From Opitutaceae bacterium (GTDB lineage Bacteria > Verrucomicrobiota > Verrucomicrobiia > Opitutales > Opitutaceae), in the NCBI GenBank assembly GCA_003168315.1, contig PMSP01000404.1, positions 4,037 through 19,993 on the forward strand: a DNA stretch of 15,957 nt, read 5' to 3'. The notes under the pieces are model-generated. The model had not been told where the DNA came from. It made no database searches and was given only the letters and a program-made list of their open reading frames with translations. Position 1 is the stretch's first letter. Every line of letters begins with the position of its first letter. Made by a program: the position numbers and the translations under genes. This document shows positions 7,195 through 14,443 of this stretch, piece after piece.

Positions 7195-8339
7195 GTGGTG
7201 ATCCCCAGCTTTCGAGAGATGTGCTCGACGCTTCTTGCAATCGTGTGATCGGCCAGCGCGCGGCGCTGCCCGTTCCTGCGGAGCTCGAGGCGCCTGGCGG
7301 CGTCCTCCTGGAGACGCTTCGCCTTCTCGACCAGCTCGCCCGCGTCCTGGTAGGTCTCGATCTCTTTGCCGATCTCGTACAGGTCCGGGATCCCCGGAGC
7401 CATCTCCGTGAGGTAGCATGCCCCCAGCATGGGCGCCTCGATGTCGCGCAGGCGCGAATAGCGAAGCGGATCCGAGAACGAGCGCCGGAAGGATGGGCAG
7501 CGGTTCACGCCGATGGCGATTTGCGCGTGCCTCGTCGTTTCGAAATACGCCTCTTCGGACAAGGGGGCATGGGAGCGCTCCTCAATGCGCCCGTAGGGAC
7601 GCTTCGGCCTCATCCGGTAGGTCGCGCGCATCGACACGCCGTGGATCCCCTCCCTGCGCACGAATCCCGCGTGGCCAAGGAGCATCCGGGCCACCGAGCG
7701 GGAGGGCGCCGGGCCGGCGTCCCGCCATCCGGAACCGTAGATCTGCACGTCCAGGCCCCGAGCCACGGCGTCCCCGAGGAGATCCTCGCGGAGCACATCG
7801 CGCGAGCCGATGAATACCACGGACTCGTTCTCGCTCGGGGGAATGGTCCTGAGCCCGGGCTGGACCCACACCGGCATGGGCAGATAGACGAAAGGAAGGC
7901 CCGCCGACACGTAGAGGGACCTTCCCTCGGCCTCGGGCACCCAGTGCAGGTCGAAGTCCCTGAACGGGGCGGGCACCCGCGTGAATTCACGCACGTTGTC
8001 GCAGAAGAAGTTCACGGCGGGAACCCCCACCTCCCGGATTGCGCGGATCGCAGAGGGTTCGACCTGATCGGGAAAGAGGTAGCCGAGGAACAGGCCTATC
8101 GGCTTCCGCCCGTGCTCGGCGCGGAGAAACTCGACTGTCCGGGTCCACGTCCGCTCGAGCCAGCGGGCCCTTTCCCCGGGTGAAAGGGGGGTCAGTCCCT
8201 CGGCCCAGTCGATCCCGGGGCACTCGACGACCTCGTGGCCCGCCTCGGCCAAGGCATTCCTGAAGTAGTACTCCCAGAATGCGAATGCCGGCACGGCATG
8301 CGCCTTCAGTGCCTGCTGGCAGCTCAGGAAGATTCGCAT
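7191..8339 (-). CDS. CgeB-like / Glyco_trans_1_2-type glycosyltransferase
   Basis: This 382-residue protein resembles the CgeB-like group with a Glyco_trans_1_2 C-terminal domain. The diagnostic region is at about 296-345: YSRLRDIEAPMLGACYLTE, then PDLYEIGKEIETYQDAGELVEKAKRL, matching the family's R-x-x-E-x-x-A and 'EI..Y.d..EL..K' pattern. Upstream, SVVFIGSRDVLREDLLGDAVARGLDVQIYGSGW at 173-205 looks like the start of the donor domain (F-I-G-S followed by a strand and YGSGW). The N-terminal part MRIFLSCQQALKAH begins with a beta strand as in GT-B enzymes. The start ATG at 8339 is the first in frame after the 46-base gap. Its stop overlaps the acyltransferase start by ATGA. Family members act in spore or surface glycan maturation; the substrate here is unknown. 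Confidence 0.75.
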   Translation of the reverse strand: MRIFLSCQQALKAHAVPAFAFWEYYFRNALAEAGHEVVECPGIDWAEGLTPLSPGERARWLERTWTRTVEFLRAEHGRKPIGLFLGYLFPDQVEPSAIRAIREVGVPAVNFFCDNVREFTRVPAPFRDFDLHWVPEAEGRSLYVSAGLPFVYLPMPVWVQPGLRTIPPSENESVVFIGSRDVLREDLLGDAVARGLDVQIYGSGWRDAGPAPSRSVARMLLGHAGFVRREGIHGVSMRATYRMRPKRPYGRIEERSHAPLSEEAYFETTRHAQIAIGVNRCPSFRRSFSDPLRYSRLRDIEAPMLGACYLTEMAPGIPDLYEIGKEIETYQDAGELVEKAKRLQEDAARRLELRRNGQRRALADHTIARSVEHISRKLGITT

Positions 8340-8385
8340 TCGGTGGATTCGTATCGGAGGCCTGCGGGAGGATGGGGGCCGCGGT

Positions 8386-9102
8386 TCACTCCTTCACCAG
8401 GGGGTTGGTCCAGCTTCCCAGGGTGCCCGAAACGTCCAGGTTGGCAATGGGCCTCATGCGAAGGCCAAGGTGTCCGATCGCCCTGTAGGACGCCTGTTCG
8501 AGCGAGAGCGTGTTCGGATCGGAGTAGGGGAAATCGTCCCTTCCCGGGCGGACCGAGTTACGTATGATGCGAAGGAGCGAACGCGGACCCATGATGCGGC
8601 TTCGCTCGGCATAGACCTCATCGAGCGAACGCTGCCAGAGCCGCGCCGCCACCGACTTGTTCCTGACTAGGTAGCACCGGGTCGAGATCTCGCCGGTGGC
8701 GCCCCCGCCCTGGACCCTTGCCGCGATATCGTCGCCCTCCCTGAGGGCAAGCCCGGTTCCGGCACCAATCCGGTAGCGGCCCGATATCTTCAGGACCGGG
8801 GCATCCTCGGGAAGCACCTCGAGCGAGCCGAGCAGCAGCCAGAGTTCCCCGATGCCCTTGTTCCTGATCGGGGGCTGGTTCAGGTGGAGCACGCGAGCCG
8901 GTGCAAGCACGGACGCCCGGTCGCGAAGCCACGGTCCCGGCGAATTGTCCGCGATGAAGATATCCGTGGCGCCGAGCGCGACGAGCGACGCGACCGTCTC
9001 GCGTGTCTGATCCAGGCGCTGCTCGGGGCTGAGAGTTGTGCGCGCCCCGTCGTGGCTTGGAAGCGGGCTTGGCGCGACAGTCGATGAGACGACGGCAATC
9101 AT
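8386..9102 (-). CDS. Protein of unrecognised family in the glycan operon (238 residues)
   Basis: I do not recognise this protein. It starts with a hydrophobic strand (MIAVVSSTVAP) and has no membrane helix. A long helix follows, containing PEQRLDQTRETVASLVALGA (26-45), then a strand ending in ADNSPGPWLRD (51-61). This alternation, with a strand ending in D-N-S, resembles the donor half of a GT-A fold. Two unusual conserved-looking motifs stand out: NKGIGELWLLLGSLEVLP at about 81-98 and VLKISGRYRIG at 103-113. A further cluster is ISTRCYLVRNKSVAARLWQRSLDE. No DxD triad is obvious. The ATG at 9102 makes an ATGA overlap with the upstream GT2 gene; a longer reading lies within that gene. I infer a glycan-related, possibly transferase, role from position alone; the biochemical function is open. 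Confidence 0.7.
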   Translation of the reverse strand: MIAVVSSTVAPSPLPSHDGARTTLSPEQRLDQTRETVASLVALGATDIFIADNSPGPWLRDRASVLAPARVLHLNQPPIRNKGIGELWLLLGSLEVLPEDAPVLKISGRYRIGAGTGLALREGDDIAARVQGGGATGEISTRCYLVRNKSVAARLWQRSLDEVYAERSRIMGPRSLLRIIRNSVRPGRDDFPYSDPNTLSLEQASYRAIGHLGLRMRPIANLDVSGTLGSWTNPLVKE

Positions 9103-10058
9103 GATGTCTGGCCCCTTGCCTTCCTGCCGACGATCTGGGCGCGGCGTGCGAGCTTCCAGCCCACGACGCGCCTGAGGTTCTGGAAGACCGCGCCGCCCCC
9201 CGGCTCCAGGCCGCATCCGCCGAGCTCGGCGATGCGCGTCTCGGCCTTCGCGACAAGGTCCCGGACGTCAGGGTAGGCGCTGTAGACCAGGCGCTGGTAG
9301 TTGATGGCCGAGGCCAGGCGCACCCTGGGTGAATCCTCGCGGGCGAGCAGGCGGGTCGTGCTGAGGTCGGTGGCCTTGAAAGCGGATTCCCAGGAGCGCC
9401 GCCCCGTCCTGCGGCTCAGGCTTCCCGCGACATTCGAGCGATAGTAGGTCCGGGCGCCCGGACAGAAGGCGATCCCCTCGCTTGAAAGCAAGAGGCGGGT
9501 GAAATAGTCGAGGTCGTTGATAAGGGTGAGCGATTCGTTCCAGGGGCCGGCCGTCTCGATGACGGCCCTCGGGGACAGCCATGCTGCGCCGTGCATCATG
9601 CCGCCGCCGGACCACGAGGCAACCAGCCACTCGACCGGGGAAAGGTCCCGCCAGATTGCCTCCGGCTTGAAGACGGCCTCCGCCGGATTGGTGTCGAAGC
9701 GGCTCCATGCGCAGGTGGCGAGCCAGCCGGGAGGAAGCTCCCGCAGGCGGGCCATCTGCAGGGCGATCTTGTCAGGCGCAAGGAGGTCGTCGGCGTCAAG
9801 GTATTCGATGAATTCCCCCTGCGCGCCCGCGAGGCCGAGGTTCAGCGCCGCGCATTGCCCGCTGTTTTTCTGGTGGAGGACCCGCATGTCGGCCCCGGCC
9901 AATCGCTCGGCAAGCTTCCCGGACCCGTCCGAGGAGCCATCATCGACGAGTATGATCTCATGGCGCCGCCAGGTCTGCGCCCGGACCGAATCGAGGGTCG
10001 CCTCAAGCCATGGGGCGGCGTTGAAGCAGGGGATCACTACGGAAACGAGCGGGTCCAT
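9099..10058 (-). CDS. Glycosyltransferase family 2 protein
   Basis: This 319-residue protein is a GT2 (GT-A fold) glycosyltransferase. The opening VSVVIPCFNAAPWLEATLDSVRAQT at 5-29 is the textbook GT2 start. EIILVDDGSSDGSG at 34-47 carries the nucleotide-binding aspartates, and NSGQCAALNLGLAGAQGEFIEYLDADD follows, with the metal-binding DAD at 88-90. The second half carries NDLDYFTRLLL, similar to the ED-type acceptor or base motif. It has no membrane segment, so it probably works at the cytoplasmic face of the inner membrane. The start lies 16 bases after the upstream GT2 gene and the stop forms an ATGA overlap with the next gene. Donor and acceptor cannot be assigned. Confidence 0.93.
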   Translation of the reverse strand: MDPLVSVVIPCFNAAPWLEATLDSVRAQTWRRHEIILVDDGSSDGSGKLAERLAGADMRVLHQKNSGQCAALNLGLAGAQGEFIEYLDADDLLAPDKIALQMARLRELPPGWLATCAWSRFDTNPAEAVFKPEAIWRDLSPVEWLVASWSGGGMMHGAAWLSPRAVIETAGPWNESLTLINDLDYFTRLLLSSEGIAFCPGARTYYRSNVAGSLSRRTGRRSWESAFKATDLSTTRLLAREDSPRVRLASAINYQRLVYSAYPDVRDLVAKAETRIAELGGCGLEPGGGAVFQNLRRVVGWKLARRAQIVGRKARGQTS

Positions 10059-10074
10059 TGGGGGGATGGAGGCT

Positions 10075-11049
10075 TTAGGCGCCTCGGGCGCGTTGATACA
10101 CGGGATCCGAACGGGCGCCCGGCCGCAACAGCCGGATCAGCCTCTCGCGGAGCCGCAGCGCGAGGCGGGGGCTGCGGACCGAGAGCCACCGGAACCAGCC
10201 TGAGCCCGAATTCGGGGGCCTTGGGGCCAGCCTCAGCGCCAGGGCGGCGGACCGGTCCGCGTTATCCCAGTCGCCGTAGGCCGCGGAGAGCCCGGCCGTC
10301 CCCCAGAGCCTCTCGGCGACGACTTCCTTATAAATGGCGGGCACGGCTTGCGCCGCCTTGCTGAGGACCTCGAAGGTCGAACGCTGGGCCCCGGGCAGGT
10401 TGCTCGTGGTCATCGAGCCGGCGCGGACATAGTTGATCACCGTGAAGGTGGGGTCCGCATCAAAGCGGAGGCCGGCCAGCGCGAGCCGGAGGTGGCCGGC
10501 CTGGTCCTCGCTCTGGAGCACGCGCCGATCCTCGTCCCATCCGCCGGCGCGGATGAAGGTCTCCCTGCGGTAGAGGCCGCAAAACGGGTTTATCTGTTCC
10601 GTGAGGCAGTACCGAAGGGGATCCCGCCGGAGCGCGGCCCCGTCGAACTCGCGGGTCCCGAGAGGCAAACCATCCTCATGGCCGAGGCTGCGGTAGTTGA
10701 AAAAGACCACGTCGGGCGCGTCGGTCCGGGCGATCCACCGGTGCGCAACCTCGACGAAGTTAGGTTCGAGGGCATCGTCGGCGTCGTGGAAATGAAGCCA
10801 GGTGCTTGTGCAGCGGGCGGCGACGATGTTCTTGCCGGACGAGCATCCCACGTTCGTCTCGCCGCGCACAACCCGGGCACCATATCTCCGTGCGATCTCC
10901 GAGGTGTCGTCCGTGCTCGCGTCGTCGTAGACCCAGATCTCGTCGAAGGGCCTCGTCTGGGCGACGGCGCCGTCCAGCAGCCTCCCGATGAAGCCGGCCG
11001 CATTGAACGCGGGGATGCAGAGCGCGAGCGACGGGGGATCGGCGCTCAT
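10075..11049 (-). CDS. Glycosyltransferase family 2 protein
   Basis: This 324-residue GT2 enzyme begins SLALCIPAFNAAGFIGRLLDGAVAQT at 7-32. It has the nucleotide-binding segment EIWVYDDASTDDTSEIA at 37-53 and then TNVGCSSGKNIVAA. The metal-binding motif is HDADDALEPNF, with DADD at 89-92. NPFCGLYRRETFIRAGGWDEDRRVLQSEDQAGHLRLA supplies the late ED motif typical of the family. The start at 11049 forms an ATGA overlap with the upstream GT2; the reading frame continues upstream only as an overlapping shadow. A modest purine-rich sequence (GAGGG) precedes it by about nine bases. It follows the upstream GT2 immediately, suggesting successive sugar additions in the same pathway. Specificity is unknown. 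Confidence 0.92.
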   Translation of the reverse strand: MSADPPSLALCIPAFNAAGFIGRLLDGAVAQTRPFDEIWVYDDASTDDTSEIARRYGARVVRGETNVGCSSGKNIVAARCTSTWLHFHDADDALEPNFVEVAHRWIARTDAPDVVFFNYRSLGHEDGLPLGTREFDGAALRRDPLRYCLTEQINPFCGLYRRETFIRAGGWDEDRRVLQSEDQAGHLRLALAGLRFDADPTFTVINYVRAGSMTTSNLPGAQRSTFEVLSKAAQAVPAIYKEVVAERLWGTAGLSAAYGDWDNADRSAALALRLAPRPPNSGSGWFRWLSVRSPRLALRLRERLIRLLRPGARSDPVYQRARGA

Positions 11050-11975
11050 GGACGGGGCCCTCGCCAGGCGCGGCTGTCCCAGCGGCAGGACGCGATCGCC
11101 TCCCTCTTCGCGGCGCGGTTGGAGCGCCAGCTCGCCCACTTGAAGGCCTGCTGGCTCAGGGCGAACCATTTTCGGAAAACCCTGCTTGCCGTCGGCCGCC
11201 CGTGGCGCGCCCATATCATCTCATCGTCCGCGCGCCACCTCTCGCGCCACTTCTCGGAGCTGCTCTTGGTGTCGCCGTGGATCCGGCAGACCCCGAGCGG
11301 CCGGGCGACGTAGCTCAGCGTGCGGCCGGGCACCAGGCGCTGCCACAGCTCGCCATCGACGTTGCAGTTGAGCTCCGCCCAGAGCGGCACGTGGACCGAC
11401 CGGCGCCAGAAGACGGCGTGGGACGAGATCACGCCCCCAAACTGGAGGAACGACGGCCGCACCCAGTAGCCCTGCCAGTACTGGAGGGAGTGGTCGTCCT
11501 CGTACGCGTTCAAGGCGTCCCCGTAGACGATGTCCGTCGTCGGGCGAGCGAACTCGGCCGCGACCGCGAAGAGGGCCCCGGGCAGGAGCAGGTCGTCGCT
11601 GTTCAGCCATCCGAAGATCTCGCCCGTTGCGCGCGCGAATCCCTGGTTGATGGCGTCGCCCTGGCCGCCGTCCTTCCGCGACTGCCAGTGCGCCAGGAAC
11701 GGCTCGTAGCCGCGCAGGATGTCCGCCGACCCGTCGGTGGATCCGCCGTCGTTCACGATGTACTCGAGGTTCGGGTAGTTCTGCAGGAGCACGGAGCGCA
11801 GGCATTCCTCAAGGAAGGGCGCCTGCTGGTAGCTCGGCGTGACGATCGTGATCCTCGGCCAGGCGGCGGCTGCTGCGGGGCGACCCGTTTCGACCGACCA
11901 CGGCCATCCGGCGCCGGCCTCCGGGGCGGCGGGGAGCCTTGAGAGGCTGGCTGTTGCTGCGTGGGGCAAGGTCAT
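11046..11975 (-). CDS. Glycosyltransferase family 2 protein
   Basis: This 309-residue GT2 enzyme has an alanine-rich, probably disordered N-terminal stretch of about 40 residues before the catalytic domain. The domain reads PRITIVTPSYQQAPFLEECLRSVLLQNYPNLEYIVNDGGSTDGS from 40 to 83. SRKDGGQGDAINQGFARATGEIFGWLNSDDLLLPG follows, with NSDD (125-128) in place of the usual DxD. This combination of DGGSTDGS, QxDAIN and WLNSDD is a recognisable bacterial GT2 subtype frequent in surface-polysaccharide loci. Later, VISSHAVFWRR and ELWQRL fill the acceptor half. The start forms an ATGA overlap with the FkbM gene. An ORF extension upstream (to 12026) overlaps FkbM and is less likely. The N-terminal linker is longer than in most relatives, so a downstream start cannot be excluded. 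Confidence 0.9.
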   Translation of the reverse strand: MTLPHAATASLSRLPAAPEAGAGWPWSVETGRPAAAAAWPRITIVTPSYQQAPFLEECLRSVLLQNYPNLEYIVNDGGSTDGSADILRGYEPFLAHWQSRKDGGQGDAINQGFARATGEIFGWLNSDDLLLPGALFAVAAEFARPTTDIVYGDALNAYEDDHSLQYWQGYWVRPSFLQFGGVISSHAVFWRRSVHVPLWAELNCNVDGELWQRLVPGRTLSYVARPLGVCRIHGDTKSSSEKWRERWRADDEMIWARHGRPTASRVFRKWFALSQQAFKWASWRSNRAAKREAIASCRWDSRAWRGPRP

Positions 11976-12733
11976 GCCGTCACCGCGGCCGCGAGCCTCG
12001 AGTTCGCGTACAGGGCGTCGGCCCATTGGATGGATGGTCCCGCCCCCGAAAAGCCGCTCAGGCCGCGCAGCTCGAAGCCGGATGAGCGCAGGAACGAATG
12101 CACCTCGGCCCAGAGGGGCGCCCCCTTGTAGATCGGATCAAAGGAGACCTCGCAGTACACCCACCGGATGTCGCGGATCCGCTCCCCGGCCCCCTTCAGC
12201 ACGGAGAGCTCGCCGCCCTGGCAGTCGATCTTCAGCAGGTCGAGGACCGGCAGGTCCCTCGGCATCAGCTCGCGAAGCGTCGTCATCGGGACGGTCAGGG
12301 TGTTGCTGCGCTCGCTGAGACCGAGCGACGCCATGTGGCCGTCCACGCACTCAAACACGGACGACGCGGCGTCGAATTCGTAGGCGTTGAAGGCCACCTC
12401 CCCGCTTGCCTCCCCGAGGCAGCTGCCGACGACGACAACCTGGGGACGCCCCCTGAAGCGCTCGTCAAGTTGCGCACGGTGGGCCGGGTTGGGCTCGACG
12501 GCCCAGAGTCGACTCGGGCTGTAGAGGAAGTCCAGGGCTTCCGCCAGGAGTCCGCTATGCGCGCCGACGTCGACGATCGTCGCTGCATGGGGGGGAAGCA
12601 GCCCGGCGAGCTCCATCGCCACGTACGACATCCTGCGCTCGCGCAGCCCGCGGAAGAATTGCGGCCAGCCGCGGCTCCGGATCCTCCTCGCGAGGAAACC
12701 CAGGAGGCGGCCCTTTTTCCGCGTGAATCCCAT
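11972..12733 (-). CDS. FkbM family SAM-dependent methyltransferase
   Basis: This 253-residue protein is an FkbM-type methyltransferase that transfers a methyl group from S-adenosylmethionine, usually to a sugar hydroxyl in glycan loci. The SAM-binding motif I is ATIVDVGAHSGLLAEAL at about 51-67. The acidic ribose-binding segment is LWAVEPNPAHRAQLDERF at 76-93. The hallmark LLKIDCQGGELSVLKGAGE is at 166-184 (canonical form LKIDvqGaElevLkGa). The long N-terminal helix-rich lead (residues 1-45) precedes the domain. The start at 12733 leaves two bases after the acetyltransferase stop. The same frame stays open upstream into the acetyltransferase and wzt genes, but that part has no domain logic. 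With Wzt's C-terminal domain it could provide a chain-end cap, although this is inference. Confidence 0.93.
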   Translation of the reverse strand: MGFTRKKGRLLGFLARRIRSRGWPQFFRGLRERRMSYVAMELAGLLPPHAATIVDVGAHSGLLAEALDFLYSPSRLWAVEPNPAHRAQLDERFRGRPQVVVVGSCLGEASGEVAFNAYEFDAASSVFECVDGHMASLGLSERSNTLTVPMTTLRELMPRDLPVLDLLKIDCQGGELSVLKGAGERIRDIRWVYCEVSFDPIYKGAPLWAEVHSFLRSSGFELRGLSGFSGAGPSIQWADALYANSRLAAAVTA

Positions 12734-12735
12734 GG

Positions 12736-13233
12736 TCAGGACCGCTTGGCGCGGATGGAGACGGCGGGGACACCCGCCACGACGTCGCCCGCGGCGACAT
12801 CGCGGTTCACGACCGCACCGGCCCCTATGATCGCGCCGTCCCCGATCCTTATCCCGGGCAGGATGACGGCGTGCGCCCCGATCCAGACATTGCGGCCGAT
12901 GTCGACCTGCTTGCTGACGAGGCTCTCGGCGAAGCTGGGGGCGTCCGTCGCATGGGTCAGGGACGTGATCGTGACGTGGCTCCCGACAAGCGTCCCATCG
13001 CCCAGGGCAACGCCCCCCTGGGCCCAGATGTGCACGAAGGCGTTGAACGAGACGCCGTTTCCCACGCTGAGGTGGTCCGCGCCGTTTATGACGACGGGCC
13101 ACTGGATGGACACGTCGCGCCCGCAGGAGGCAAACTGACGGCGAAGGGAATCCGCCCGCAGTCCCTGCAGCCAGCGGTCGAACCGCAGGACGGCGCGCTT
13201 CCAGAGGGGTAGGGGATTCTTCACGGCGTCCAT
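12736..13233 (-). CDS. Hexapeptide-repeat (left-handed beta-helix) acetyltransferase
   Basis: This 165-residue protein belongs to the LbH acyltransferase family, trimeric cytoplasmic enzymes that move acetyl from acetyl-CoA to sugars. From about residue 40 the imperfect hexapeptide repeats begin (SIQWPVVINGADHLSVGNGVSF, then VALGDGTLVGSHVTI). The likely catalytic base lies in TSLTHATD near His94. The closing segment is DIGRNVWIGAHAVILPGIRIGDGAIIGAGAVVNRDVAAGDVVAGVPA at 111-157, which is the classic maltose O-acetyltransferase-like/VatD-like C-terminus. The N-terminal helix (KNPLPLWKRAVLRFDRW) is usual for this subgroup. The ATG at 13233 overlaps the 3' end of wzt by 13 bases; a weak GAGG sequence precedes it. 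It probably O- or N-acetylates the operon's glycan or its nucleotide-sugar donor. Confidence 0.93.
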   Translation of the reverse strand: MDAVKNPLPLWKRAVLRFDRWLQGLRADSLRRQFASCGRDVSIQWPVVINGADHLSVGNGVSFNAFVHIWAQGGVALGDGTLVGSHVTITSLTHATDAPSFAESLVSKQVDIGRNVWIGAHAVILPGIRIGDGAIIGAGAVVNRDVAAGDVVAGVPAVSIRAKRS

Positions 13234-14441
13234 TTTGCCTCAAGGGAAACGCGGCCGAGCCGCTGGTCAAACGCGCGCCCATCGGCGAAGCCGGGCAGCA
13301 CCTCGAAGCTTTCCGCGAACTCGACCCAGTCGTGAAACTGGCGGAAGGGGTCGAAGATGCCCGCGGAAACGAGGTAGCGGCCCGGGGCGAACGGGTTCCT
13401 GAACGCGACCGACATTTTCCCGCCCCCGGAGCCAGCGCCCAGCCGCGGGCAGCTGTCCGTCTGGAAGCTCGCGGCGATGCACTCCCCCTCGTCCGAGTAG
13501 ACAAGTATGAAGAACTCCAGGCTCCCGGCGGACGGCTTGGCCTCGAACTGGATCTCTATGACGATCTCGCCGAATATGGGCGCAATGGCCCCCGAGCCGG
13601 CGTCCCCGGGCATCTTCAGGCGGGTGATCCGCGCCGCCCCGTCGCCCGCGATGTGCTTGTACTCGGACTTTGTCTTGTCGCTCTGGGTGTAGGCTGAGAT
13701 GGCCGCCGCCGGGGCCCCGTCAAAGGCGACTCGGCCCTGTTCCAGCAGCATCGCCCGCGTGCAGAGCTGCCGCACCGAGGAAAGGTTGTGGCTGACGAAG
13801 AGCACCGTCCTCCCCTCCGCGCTCGAGACCTCGCGGATCTTCCCGAGGCACTTCTTCTGGAAGGCCGCGTCGCCCACCGCCAGCACCTCGTCGACGACGA
13901 GGATGTCGGGCTCCAGGTGGGCGGCCACGGCAAACGCGAGGCGCACGTACATGCCGCTGCTGTAGCGCTTCACCGGCGTGTCGAGGAACCGCGTCACGTC
14001 CGCGAACTCCACGATCTCGTCGAATTTCCGGTTTATCTCGGCCCGGGTGAGCCCGTGGATGGCCCCGTTCAGGTAGATGTTGTCGCGACCGCTGAGCTCG
14101 GGGTGGAACCCGGTCCCGACCTCGAGCAGGCTCGCGATCCGGCCCCGCAGGGTGATGCGCCCGGTGGTAGCCTCGGTTATGCGGGAGAGGACCTTCAGGA
14201 GCGTGGACTTGCCGGCGCCGTTGCGCCCGATGATCCCGACGACCTCGCCGCGCTTCACCTCGAAGTTGACATCGCGCAGCGCCCAGAACTCCTCCCGCGT
14301 CGGCCGGGCGTTCCATCGCAGGCGCCTCCATACCAGCCGCATCCCATGGTGGACGGCGTCGCGCACGGTCCGCTGGCTCGCGAGGTGGCTGATGCGGTAG
14401 AGCTTTGAGAGCCGCTCCACCTTTATCGCGGTTTCACTCAT
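13221..14441 (-). CDS. wzt: Polysaccharide ABC exporter ATPase Wzt with C-terminal glycan-binding domain
   Basis: This 406-residue protein is the ATP-binding subunit of an O-antigen or capsule-type ABC exporter. The Walker A loop is GRNGAGKST at 72-80, and the family-specific QxLEVGTGFHPELSGRDNIYLNG segment lies at about 105-126. The signature is YSSGM at 160-164, Walker B is ILVVDE at 180-185, and the switch His is 218 (LFVSHN). After the ATPase core (about residue 255) comes a beta-rich domain of roughly 145 residues (EYKHIAGDGAARITRLKM... to VSLEAKWTP). This domain matches Wzt_C, which in characterised systems recognises the modified chain end. The start at 14441 follows the wzm stop by two bases, the usual operon arrangement. 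It works in the cytoplasm bound to Wzm. Confidence 0.96.
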   Translation of the reverse strand: MSETAIKVERLSKLYRISHLASQRTVRDAVHHGMRLVWRRLRWNARPTREEFWALRDVNFEVKRGEVVGIIGRNGAGKSTLLKVLSRITEATTGRITLRGRIASLLEVGTGFHPELSGRDNIYLNGAIHGLTRAEINRKFDEIVEFADVTRFLDTPVKRYSSGMYVRLAFAVAAHLEPDILVVDEVLAVGDAAFQKKCLGKIREVSSAEGRTVLFVSHNLSSVRQLCTRAMLLEQGRVAFDGAPAAAISAYTQSDKTKSEYKHIAGDGAARITRLKMPGDAGSGAIAPIFGEIVIEIQFEAKPSAGSLEFFILVYSDEGECIAASFQTDSCPRLGAGSGGGKMSVAFRNPFAPGRYLVSAGIFDPFRQFHDWVEFAESFEVLPGFADGRAFDQRLGRVSLEAKWTP

Positions 14442-14443
14442 GG

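Noticed and set aside
7110..8183. Plus-strand frame of 357 codons
   Set aside because: It is antisense to the CgeB-like and acyltransferase genes, which have clear family motifs; the frame has none.
12734..13504. Upstream extension of the FkbM reading frame
   Set aside because: The frame stays open into the acetyltransferase and wzt coding sequences, but that translation is basic low-complexity. The ATG at 12733 gives a normal FkbM protein.
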